Assembly (NCBI GenBank): GCA_013398055.1
Contig: VZRS01001718.1
Span: 229,232-293,231 of the forward strand
Length of the DNA stretch: 64,000 nt
Source: Ifrita kowaldi
Lineage: Eukaryota; Chordata; Aves; Passeriformes; Cinclosomatidae
Reading direction: 5' to 3'
The translations under genes were made by a program, and so were the position numbers. Every line of letters begins with the position of its first letter. Position 1 is the stretch's first letter. Under the pieces are notes generated by a model. It had not been told where the DNA came from. It did no database searches and was given only the letters and a program-made list of their open reading frames with translations. Of this stretch, positions 23,073 to 35,300 are shown piece by piece.

Positions 23073-24721
23073 GAAAAAAGGAGAAGTTTCTGCTGCAACC
23101 TTCAGGCGTGTTGGAAGTGGGAGGGGAGAGGGAAGGGCAGGAGAATTGTTTTGAGAAGTAGGAAAAGCCTCAAGGCAGCTGCAGCTGTTACACGAAGTTC
23201 TTTGAGGTATCTGTGTTCTTCCATTTAAGCTTACTTGGGGTTTTGGTTCCTGAAAAGAACTGGTATGTTCTTGCTTTAATTCACATTTGTTCAGCAATTT
23301 AAAGCCTCTCTCCAACTTAACTAACAAGCAAAGAAACAAACAAAAAAGTCTTTAAATGCAAGTGCTGAACTTTACCCAGCTTTTCACCATTTCCATGAAA
23401 AGAGGTTTTCCAGAGGTTTTCCAGATTTACCACGAGGGGGAGGCAGCTGAAAAATTATGAGACATCTGTTCTTAGGACTCGGTTTTTTTATGAAAAAACA
23501 CTGGGACATCCACAAAACGAGTGCAAGCAAATCTGTTTTCAGCCTCAAGGAAAATATTAACCTTTTTATGTCTATTATCAATTCATATCCTTTTATGTAA
23601 AGTTTATTTTTTAAAAATCTTGTTAACTGCAGTTAGAATAAAATTCATCATCTCCCAGAGGAAAGGGTATGTGCTAATGGAAATGATGCTCTTGCTCTTA
23701 TTTATAGAGTGAAATAATAGAAATTGTTTCTCTGGAACTTAAATCAACCCACAAGCACACGCTGCATGATTCATATGAAGTAGATAAAAAAAAATCTTTC
23801 TAAATTTCATGTGTCTTATAATTCACATTGAATTACAAAATTCACACTTGTGCTGAAAAAGCAGCTGCTCTCTTTTTCTAGTAGAATATTCTACACACTC
23901 CAAATCCATTCCTCAAACGAAATAATTTCCTGTGTGTCTGAAACAGAATTTTTCAGGACATAGCTATCAAAACCTGAGAAAATGAGAAGTCTTAAAAGTG
24001 ATAACTAAGGTCACCAAAAGCCTTCCACTGCCCATAACATGACCAGACAAGGCAGAGGAGAAAGCCGTATGAGGCAGATAAAGGTCAGGTCTCCAGCAGA
24101 TCAGTGGCAAATCCAAAATACAAGGGACTGGAAATGTGTCTCTTGGATGACTTTTCTTGTAGAAGTGATGAAAAAAAGAGGTTTCTCTCTCAGTTTCTCT
24201 GATGACTATACTTCAACAGCCATGGAGAATTTGAAGTCCAAGGTCAATGTGAGCAGAGAGCTATGAAAAGCAGCTGGGGAACTCTTTGGGAACACTAATT
24301 ACAAGCCTATGAGAAATGGTCTTTTCCCCTGTGTGAGACATGAATCTATCAAAGATTGGCATTCAATAGCAAGCCTTCAGAATAGGCCACCTTTGAAAGG
24401 TTAATGAACAACCTCAAAAGAAGCCCTTATAAAATCTTAAACATGCACAAGATACTAGCCAAGGGCTTAATAAAATACACAAGTCCCACATGCAAAAAAA
24501 CAGGCAAAACAAACAGAAACCTATGGCAACTCCAAACATAACAAGATGGACTTCATAAGGAGGAATTAACAGCAAATCTCTCAATAACTTGCCTTTTGTG
24601 GCCAGAGGTCTGCTATCTCCCCAGGGTACAGAGCACAGAGAAACCAAATTAAGCTGTGGTTATCTGATGTCTCTAGTGAGATTCACTTCCTCACACGTCA
24701 GAGCTCAGTGGGCAGCTGAAG

Positions 24722-24840
24722 TCCAGGACTGGGAGTCAGAAAGTCTGCATTTGGTTCCCAGCTCTGCCACAGACTTGCTGGGTAGCACCGCTCTACTTAC
24801 TCAGCCTTTGTTTGCCTCAGTTTCCATGGCATAAAGAGCC
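24722..24840 (+). mobile_element. MIR-type SINE remnant
   Basis: It carries the MIR core and tail in order: actgggagtcagaaagtctg, ggttcccagctctgccacag, acttgctggg, then gtttgcctcagtttccatgg. These match the amniote MIR consensus words (actgggagtcag, tcccagctctgccac, tgcctcagtttcc). The tRNA-derived head is not recognisable. Similar sequences also occur in reptile tRNA-SINEs, which share this region. Confidence 0.7.
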
Positions 24841-27800
24841 AGGGATTGCAACAGTGCTGCTGCCCAGGGCAATGCTGCAAAACCCAGAGCACGGCTGCTC
24901 ACACACCCGCCACATCAAGGTGGGTAACCACTGCCAAAATGCTAGTTTCTAGATGCTCAGCATCACGCATTTTTGAGTTGCTAGGACTCCTGGCATGGAA
25001 GGATGGCTTTCAGACCAGCCTCACTTTATGGACAGTGGATTAAGTGATTGCTGGACGATGTGGCATTTCTTAATTGCAGGAGGTTAGTGTGCCCAGATGT
25101 CAAGCAGTGTGGTGAGGGGAGACCACACAGCAGTACCATGTCCCAGGAGCCCGAGGCCACATTGCACAGCACAGCACTAACAAGGCTGGGGAGGGGCTGT
25201 GGTCCCTCAGAACCCTGCTGAGCTGCTGGGCTCTGTTTTTCCAGATATTAATGACCATGACTTGCTCAAGCTATAGCTGTAGGGGCAGTCTGCTGAGCCA
25301 CAGAGAGCTGGGACCATATCATATGGCAGTGATGGTAGGGAACAACCGTGCAACCTTTGTAACACATCAGCACCAAAAAGGTGTCTTCATCCCCACGGTT
25401 ACATGACACCATCTGCAGCAGAGCCAACCCCAGACAATGCACATTTTTGGCCTCTTGTGATCCCTGCAGTTTATAGATGGTGTCATAGCCTGGGACAAAC
25501 TCAATTTCATAGAAAAGAAATCTTGGAAGGAATTCTGAGACCCTGGTGCAGATCTATAATGCCACTTGGCAAGGTCTCATCCCATTATGTGCAGTCATTT
25601 CCCATACTGCCATGGAACAGGAATCCGGCATCCACCCTGGTTTCTGATGGAGGTGTATCTAACCACAGAGAGAGGAATTTGCAGGAAGCCTGTGGGAAAA
25701 GAGGGCTGCAGCCAAAGGCAGTGGGAATGCACTTGGCATGTAGGAACATGGGATAACAGTGGGCTAGATCCTGGCATGACACTGGGATTTAGCCTGATGC
25801 ATATTCACTACACATGAAAGAAAGTCAACAGGGCCTCTCCAGTGCCAGATGATTTTGCAACCAACCTGCAAAAATGACTGCCACAAAAGGAAATATCTGA
25901 ATTAAAAACTAAATCCATTTTAAAAGAGAACAATTAATATTATTACAAATTCAATCCTTCCCAGCCTAGAAATGTCACTAATAAAGCTGCCTGTGTGACG
26001 TGTGATTCAAATAGGTTCCCTTATCAGTCTCAGTCTTTATTTGCTTTAAGAGTTGAATCATTATCATCATAAAAAGGTTTGTCTTAGAAGAGGCATCTAG
26101 TTCCAACAACCTTCCATTAGAAGGTGTCTTGATGTCATGAATTATGAATTATATTATTAATCTTGTTGTTACAATTCCCACAGAAGAAAGTAACCAGGAC
26201 ATCACATCTTACCTGGGATCTGTGGTCAAAACAAGTACTGTGAAGCCCAAGACCCCACCTCTGAAGAGGCTGGGTGTACTGGTTATAGCAGCTGGAGGAG
26301 GCTCCATGATGACAAACCAAAATAACAGGGGCCAAGGCAATAGGAGTTGATTTCCCCTTGCAGACAGACAGGGAACTAAAATGTATGAGCCAAACAATCT
26401 ACGCTTCCTTTGAAATAAGATTAAATCAGCCAGGCAGGAGGTGGAATGGCTGTAGTGGAGTTGTGTTTCTTGATTACAGACCAAAGGTCAGTGGATGCTA
26501 CAGCCACTTTGGAGCATCACAGGAACACCATCCTGATTCCTTCAGGAATTTCTCTCTGCCAGATCCACAGTTTGTACTTCCAAGGTCTTTACTTCCTACT
26601 AAGACTTAGAGGAAGGGTTAAAGGAAGCCAGTGATACAACATTCTCCTCATCGTCCTCAACATAGGACTTATACACAGACCTTGCCTGGTTCAAAGCACT
26701 TCAAGTTTCTACAGCTTTGAGACTTATATTCTCTCATGGGAATATAAATTAAGGCTTGAATTTGTCCTTTTGGAAAAAAAAAAGAATGAGTGAAGTAACT
26801 TCAGACAGTTTTCTTGCATTTAAATAGACAAAATTACTTGCAGTGATTAATAATCATTAAAATAGGCAGTGGTTATATGGACTGTAATCAAACAACTTGT
26901 GTCACAGGAACTGCTTTCTTTTTACTTATGACATCAGCCACATCTTAGCTTCTATTATCCATTAGACCCTCTTTTTACCCTCTTGCATTTTTGACATAAG
27001 CTGTCATAGAAGCTGCCTGGGGCCTTTGTTTACACAAAGTCATTTTTAGCTGTTTCTATATTTCAGATGAAAATGTTCACATTTTACTTCTAGAAATACT
27101 TCACAGGACAAGTACAGGAGTACAATAAGACAAGACAATACAATAAGACAATAGGAATCCAGTAATACAAGATAAGGAGACTGGGAATCTAGAAGTGACA
27201 GAAATTTGTTAAGAAGTTGGCAGGGTCATGGCCTGGCAGAAAAGATCCCAAAGACCACAGGAATCTTCATAAATTGTTCTGTATGCATAATGGAGCTCTG
27301 CACAGGGGACAATTCCCATAAATGACTTTGGCAGCTGAGGACCAGTCCTCCAGCCTTCAGGCCTTTCTCTGTTGTGTGCCCTTTGCAGGTCTGTTTTCCA
27401 CTGTTTGATTTCATGTTTTTGAAGTTGTTTGAAATTTGCATCCACAAAATCATTACAAGGGAATTGTATCAAGATGTGTTTTAATAGGCTTTATTTTTCC
27501 AGGCAGTCTTTCTATCCACCTCCCAAGTCCCAGAATTGTACTGAATACATAAATAAGAAACAGGGTTGTGAAATCACCTCCAATGTGATGCAGCCCAGGC
27601 CAAGACTCAAAAGACTGTGTTGTTCAGTCTGACCTACATCAGAAGGAAATGTAAAACGTGATTCCTGATGCCCTCACTGCGCTATGGGCAGTGAGCCAGT
27701 CTGAGCACAACCCTGTCACTGCATCTTACAATCTCTCTTCAGAGTGGTACTGCTTTTGATCTGCTTCCTGTAGGTCTTGAGAGCTCTGAATAAAAGCCAA

Positions 27801-30750
27801 TTTTACCTTTTTTTTTTTTTATGGAAAAAGGTCAGTATTTTAATTGTGGCAAAGATAAGGACAACAGAACGAAAAAAAATCTGTGTTCTCTTAAATTATA
27901 CCTGTAATACATAGCCAAGAAAAGTTCCACAGCATCTCACAGGCTGCAATGAAATTGCCACCAGAATAAAATTGCCCCTAATATGACCATGTTGCAGACA
28001 CTTCTAAACTTTGAACAATTTTGGCTCTGAGTTTTTCTGTTTCAGTTCTGAATTTTACTATTTCAGATCAAGAGTCAAGAAGAATCAGATGGCACACACA
28101 AAGCAGGTGCTCACCTGAAACAGAAATTGTAAGACTTAGAGCAAATGGTTTCTGACTAAGAGAAAGGCTAAAATCTCAGCATAAACTTTCTCCAGGTATT
28201 TATAAAATATTTATATCACCACTTGGAAAGAAACCTAATTACATGTGCCTAGCATGATGGTGCTTGTACTTACAGCTCTGGGGCAACATAGATCATGATA
28301 AAATATAATAATAATAGCTACAATGTGGAATTAGCCTCCACACAAACACCTAGCACTCTTGTAACTGGGCTAGCACTTGTGCCTAACAAACAGCAGCTGA
28401 GACTGTCCAGCCTCTGGGAGTTTGAATGTTGCAAAGCCATTCAGATCCAGCAAGAAAACCACTGTGTTTTGGCCAACCAAAGAGCATTCTGGTTTGGGGC
28501 AAATTAAAACAAGATATTGGTCTACATGGGGAGTCCATACAAAGTGGTTTCATACTGCCTTGCTTTACTGTCCCTAAATGCTAGGACACGCCACTGTTTT
28601 TATTGCAGAAGGTGCAGATGCTCAGTGAGCCTGGCCCTGGCTTACATAGCACTGGGAGAGCCTCAGACATACCAGTCCTGATCAGCCTACAGAGAGAGCA
28701 GAGCAGTACCAAGGGAGACTTGGGTTGCCTGGGGACTGGAGGAGCAGAAACAGGCTGAAACTTCATGGTATATAACGCAAAGCTATACATCCTGGGGATT
28801 AAGAGTTTTTGACAGAAAACATGGGATTGTGATTTGAGAATAGAAGAGGAGAATGACTGACATGTATTACAGCTGCTACGGTGAGCCAGCCAGGCATACA
28901 CATGCATACAGAAGGAGCAGTATTTCTGTGAGTACAGAATATAACTGATATTCCAGGTTTTAGTAAGTACAGGCAAAGGATTTTTGTTTGGAGGAATTTG
29001 CTATGCATTTTTCTTACATATCCATTTTCATTAAAGTTGATTTTACAGCTAGAGGAGCTGTGAAGGAAACAGGCAACAGGAATGCCTACCTTACAACACA
29101 ATATTAGGAGCATCTGGCTTAGCCTGGAGCAAACACCCATGGAGAAAAACTATGATTACTCCCTATAAACACAGAGAAGTAGAAAAGCTCATTCAAGAGC
29201 ACATGGGCACAGGCTGGCAATGAAGTTTAGGCCGGAAGCTTATAAAAGGGTTCCTAATGGAGAAAGTCAGCAGTATATTCCAGTAGGAAGGGAAAAAGCA
29301 CTAAACCAAACTTATTTCTAGGACAGTGCTTGTTAAAGACCTCTGAACCTTCTGTTTTACTGCAGTGGCAAAGGACTTGAATTTAAAGTTGGATTACTTT
29401 ACAGACCTAGGCATTGGACAGTCCTGGCAGTGCACAGCCTTATCAAAGGAAGCACCTGGACACTTCACTGACACCTAAAATTAACTGGGATGCCAAAATT
29501 GGGGTTTACACCTCCTAAACTGTTTCAGAGGTGCCAACTTTGGTGTGGGACCACCAGACAGCAGATTCAGCCACCCCTACACACACAGTAACAATTCTGC
29601 TTTCCTTCACGTGACAGGGGCAGGGGTGTTGCTCTCTCATGTGTTTTATCTCAGCAACTAAAACTTTTGTCCGGGAAGCACAGTATTAGGGCCTGGTGGG
29701 AGCTCACCCTGTTCCATGTTCAGTGGGGAATAAGTAAAACAAGAGGAGGTCAGAAATCTCTGGGCAGATGGAACTGTCCCTGCTGTCCCTGCTCCTGCCC
29801 CTGCTAATGTTACCAGGCATTGGATAAAATATGAGAACAGCTCTGGAGGTAGAGAGGAGAGTTCAGGCCACTTCCTTCCCAGCTAAATGCCCTCTGCCCT
29901 GAACTAAAAGATCATGTTTGTGCTCTTGCTGTCCTGCAAGGAATGCTGAATTTTTTCCTGCAATTTTCCCAAGAGCAATGCATCTTGCACAGTCGAGAAC
30001 AGTCTAGAGCTGGCCACTAAAAAGCTGCCGTTTGAAGGGAGCCATGGTTTTGAATGATGGACTCTGTTGTAATCACCAAGGTATGGGAGGAGAACCAGCC
30101 CTAGCTGCTGGTATAGCCTTAGGTTGCTCCGATTTGCTGGATGACAAAGCTGTAAACAGCTTTCTTCAGGGCTGTAAGCCTCTAGCCCAGAGCTTATAAA
30201 AATCAAACAAAGCTTGCCTTTGCCTAATCTTAAACATCCAGCTTAAACTGAGGTACTTTCCCTTTTAGACAATTTCCCAGTATTTAACCTAAGGAAGCAA
30301 TAAAAGAACCAACAGAACTTCCCCAATAAAATAAAGTTCATCTCCTTTTTTTACCCAGCTTAACCTCTAAGAACAGACTGCAATGACCATCTCTCAAGTC
30401 TTTCTGCTTCTCAGCTCTATACCCTGCATCTGCCCAATTCCCACTTAACTGAAGAAAATGTGAAAAACATCCCTCTTCTTTTCCTCCCAAAACATTACAG
30501 GTTTTTGGACAAGAACTTCTGATATGTGAATACAGTAGTACATACGAAATAATGAGCTAAATAAATCATAAACTGGGAAGACAAAACCACGAAGAAACGT
30601 TTGTCATACTTCATGATACCTTCATTTTTAAAACTGACAAGCAGAGCAGGCAACACAGCTCCCAACACATGAAAGGAGAGGACATGCTGTAACATTTAAC
30701 TTCAAACAACAGAACACAAATAGGCTGTTGATCTGCATAATTGTTTAAGC

Positions 30751-30955
30751 CAGTGTTTCCAAACTTTTAGAGTAATGGGACCACCATTAATGCTAAGACC
30801 CTCTTGTGGACCACCATGTACCCCGTATCATCCAACTTTTAATTGAAAACACAACAGAAAGCTGTTCAGCTTGGTTCTGCAGACCAGCTGTGGACCACTT
30901 ACCATAAGATTGTGGACCACCAGTGGTCTGCAAACCACAATTTGGTAATTATCGG
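30751..30955. mobile_element. Possible hAT-type non-autonomous DNA transposon remnant
   Basis: The left end reads cagtgtttccaaactttt and the right end runs gtggaccaccagtggtctgc, aaaccacaatttgg. This is a degenerate counterpart of the inverted-repeat pattern of MER5/Charlie-like elements (cagtggttctcaaact ... gaccacactttgagaaccactg). Several gtggaccac words recur inside. No target-site duplication could be seen, so the identification is tentative. Confidence 0.4.
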
Positions 30956-32244
30956 TCCAACTGACTCGAGACCAGGCATGTGCCAGAAAAAGCAGTGGAG
31001 GGGTACAAATGTCATTACAAAGATATTACACATAACTAACCATATGGATACAGAGCTCTTTATACCACCCGCAGCTTTCCATGTGGGAACACTATTCCAG
31101 TTCCTGATTGTCTTCTTGCTAATGTCTCCCACACAGTGTATTTTTTGCAGCATATCCTGGGACTTGTTTATATGTATGAGCTTTGTGCCACAGCCAGTAG
31201 CTACAATTAAAGTATAATTATAAGTGGTAGGGTAGGGAGGAAAACTTGGCTACCAGTAAATTTCACAATCAATGGTTCTCCTGCTACTCATAAAAAAGTT
31301 TAATTGCTGCCCTTCTTGTTTGCTTCATTCTTTAACTAGCTAGAGGCTGGGCTGCTTTTTCAAAGTCTCTGAGTCTTGTGAGTCTGTATTTTAAGGCCTG
31401 GTTCTCCTCCTCACTTAGAGGAGGTGGAGCACTGCAAGCCAGAGATCTCTAGCCACAAATGACTACTTTGAGTCTTGTCCAAATACAGTTTTCTTATATG
31501 TTTTGGGCATCCTTGAATTCTTGGTTTATGTTTTTAGGTTCATCCAAACTCTAATTACACACTGATCTTTGAATAGCAGATACTTGTTTAACCTGCTGTA
31601 ATACATGTACACACATGTACTCACATACACAGAGGGTTTATCTGCAGGACACAGTGAGGTGCTGTGCAGAAATGCCTTAACTATCTATAGATGACCTTGC
31701 TGAGGACTACACAGCACTGCACAGAGCCGTGCTCAGAAGCCCAGTGCACCTTAAAAGCCAGCATTTTCATTCAGGGTGTAGGTGGATACCACAATGTAGA
31801 GAAGTCCAAGTTGTCTCTAAACAAGTTTATTCAGTACAAATAGTTAGCCATGACCCCATGAAGCAGTGTAGGCATATTGTAAGGGACATACTCTTTAATA
31901 TTAACACACTTGAGGCTTCCATGGTGCCTTTGGAAAGGAACACTCTCGTTCTGTCCTTACTCTCTCATGGACAGGTAAATAAATGCCGGGGAAGTCTCCA
32001 AGGCAGCAATAGGCCGAGATTATACAAAGACCAAAAAAGCAAGAAAGGAGGATTTCAAGCTGCCAGAAGGAATAAGTGGGCCTCTTTGGAGATTCTTGAC
32101 CATCCCTAAGGTGAACCCTTGCAAATGCATTTAAAAGCTCAGAAGAAATTGTATGTGAAATTCATCTTTGGCACTTTCCAGTTCAGACTAGGCAAGGCTC
32201 TCTGGACAGCATTTATGGCTGCTTGGGAAGCAAATGGCACGTTA

Positions 32245-32325
32245 TCCTTTGGATACAGAAAGGTTGGGTCAGTTGCTCTAAATTGCACAGAAAATCAATG
32301 GCAGGGCCAAAAGTTGAGGCAGGGA
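32245..32325 (-). repeat. Possible MIR-type SINE remnant
   Basis: The + strand reads tacagaaaggttgggtcagt, tgctctaaattgcacagaaa, atcaatggcagggcca. This resembles the reverse complement of MIR (aggttaagtgacttgcccaaggtcacacagc ... tggcagagcc). It is strongly diverged and short. Confidence 0.45.
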
Positions 32326-35300
32326 GTGATGATTACATGTTCTGTTCTCTTGACCCTACACCTCCATCCCAGTGCTGCAAAAGGCATCTCACTTAGGCAA
32401 ACACAGAGAGGGAGGGAGCAAGGAAGAGTAAGATTAAAAACTCTGGAAAAGAGATTGCAGAGAGGAAGATGTTGCATACCACCCCTAAAAAACTGTTTGA
32501 CACATGGAAACAGCAGCAGAAGTCCCAGGCCAAGCCTGTGGAGACAAAATTATCTCTTGTGCAACATTAGTGAAGGAAAAAGACTAAGTTATTTCAAGAA
32601 TGGATTTGAGCCAGTAAACCAACCCATTTTCACTGTGTCGTAGCAGAAATTTTTCTTACTTTTCTTTATCTTTGGCCTTGTATTGGAGAAAAAAAATAGA
32701 GCTGAGCAAAGTTGTACTCTGGTAAGAAAAATGTATCAGTAGCATGTGGCTTCATGAAATAGAAGAGCTGTGGATGTTTTGTATTCAAGGAGGATCTCGT
32801 AGATATGCTTGGTTTACACAAACACTATGCCGATGCTAATGCTTGCCCATGGCACTCCACCCGATGTGCTGTTCCAACACTGCTCAGCCCCTGTGTCTGA
32901 GAAATGAATGTGACAGCTAATGAAACAATCCTAAGTCCCTACAAGGGAAAAGAAAAAAATTCTCTTCTTTTGCTTCCAGTGCTTCAAGGTGTGTGTGAAT
33001 CCAGTGACGCTCAGAGGCATTCACAGCCCCACTGCCACGCTTGGGGCCAGCCTGCAGGAAGCTGCTGGTGCAGCCACTGAGCTTTGTTACACACATGGCA
33101 CAGCACAGGAGAGTGGTGAGGAGTGCTCACCACACACCAGCTGCCACAGCTGGGCTGGCACAGCTCCACTGGGGTGCTGAAGGCAAGGCAGCTCAGCTTT
33201 TAGGGAGGCGATGGCTCCGTGTCCTGCTGCAGCCTTGCAGCTCTCCGACAGGAGACAGCCAGATCTTATCTTTTTGACAGGGCTGTATGTGTGAACAAGC
33301 ATTTATGCTTTTTATTTTTTCATCTTTTTCACAGGTTGTTTTTGGAACCTGGGAGCTTATGCGTCTGAAATAACACAAACTCTGTTTTAGTCACGATACC
33401 TCAGGTCCTGCTTGGAGGAAGTACAGAAAGCAGATCAGACCTGGTCTCATTTTATTTCATCCTGGAAGCTCCATGAGGAATTCAAAAAGCCTGTGAAAAC
33501 CCAAAAACAAACAGAGAAAGAAAAGAGAAAAACCCACAAACAAAGAAATCCAACTTTATTTGGGTTCCCCCGAAATATGTTTGTCAACTGCACAGTGCTG
33601 CTCACTGAGATGATATTTCCTCAGTTATCTTATGACTCACTGAGCTACATAAACTGTTTGCCAGTCTCTAGGGCCCTAAGTGGTGCATATTTAGGTTACC
33701 TCTACGCCTTGGCATTCTTCTCCTTATTTACTCTTCCCAACTTCCCTCCATCTCTGACTATGCCCACTGTGGCCTCTAAGAAAAGGAGATCTACAAACTA
33801 GTTTTTGTGCTGTTTCAGGTTTTGGATGCATGTTTCTTTCTTTCAACTTGTCCCAGCAGCTGATTTGGTGCTGGGATGGTGGGAACTCCCCACACTTTCT
33901 TCCCCACAAACAGCTCCTCTGAGGCCTGCCACAAATTTTCACAGTAGAAGCAATGGATTGAACTCCCAAGCTCCACTTAGTTTTCACTCCACCAGAGACC
34001 TTAAAAGAAATTCTTATTTTAAAGTCCCTCTGTGGAACTTACTGTCCACATCAGTGTAGGCTGGATCTTCAGATATATCTCCTGTCCCTAGCACTAGGAG
34101 ATTAAAACACTTTGCTGATCTATTGCCTTGCTTACCCTGACCTCCTCCTATGAATTAAATTGCATAAATATCCTTGAACCTGTGTGTCCAAGAGGAGCTG
34201 CAGCTGAAGGACCACCCCAGGGAGCCAACAACTCTTAGGCTGAGCCCACCAAACAAAGCTGTGGGCAGCAGCCCCAGGGCACTGGTCCCCAGGCTGCCCC
34301 CATTACCTCGTACTTGTCCTCACCTCGGGTCTGTGGCAGTCCAAGGCAGCAGGGAGGACCTTGACCGAGGATCCAGCACTCCATGTCTGTCCCAGAAGTA
34401 GCAATGGTGGCCTGCCTCTCCATGCCAGGCAGAAAAGTTCAGCAGCCCCTGATGCTGCCAAGGTGGCTTGGTCAGCAGTCAGGGACTCAAGAGCCACAAT
34501 TCAACCCCTGCAGCTGCTGTGGTTAAACCATCTTCTTAATTACTCAGGAAAATGTGCTTGAAATCATGACTTTCGTTGGTTCAGTTCACCCTGCCTGAAA
34601 ACAGAGTGAACTGGGCAAAAGGAAATTATAGTTCAGAGCTGATTTTGCCTATGTGCACCAGCATTATCAGAATGTGGAGACATTTGGTGACTGGGAACCA
34701 AAGGTTTTTTCTGAAACAGAGACATTTCTTAAACCACACAGATTTTTTTTTCACAGTTTGTTGTGGTTCATATTAGTTGTTGCTTTTTTACCCCACTCTC
34801 TAAAGAAGCTACTGCCACTGACACCTGCAAGCACTGTTGAGCAAGCACTCAAGGTTTGTCTATCACATGCACAAACGATTTTTTTTTAATTTGTCATAGG
34901 TACCTATGCCCAGAAATTTGGAACCAAGAACAAACTCTGAGACAGATCAACTTGCAGCTATTACAACAATTTCCGTTGCTGTGCAAAGATGTTTAAAGCA
35001 TACAAATTAATCTCTGCAAATGTAGGATACATTGCTTCAGCAGCTGTGCTTTTGAAGACATTGTGGACTTCTTACTGCAAGAAGACTGAAAATAACTTTC
35101 ATCATACTGTTTAGAAAAAATAGACAAACCTCAGGGATTACTAATGATGTATAAATAAACTAAAGTTAGCATTCTGGGGAAGCAGTAAACAGCAGCAGTG
35201 CTTGAAATCCCATGTGGTGACCCAGGTAACAAAACTGATCAACGCTTTCCCAGAGGAGGAAAAATTAGGGAGTGTAGAACTAGAGACACCATTTCATTTA

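Noticed and set aside
23036..23080. Poly(A) tract as the tail of a processed pseudogene or SINE
   Set aside because: The upstream sequence shows no open or decayed coding frame or SINE head that I recognise, and no target-site duplication was found.
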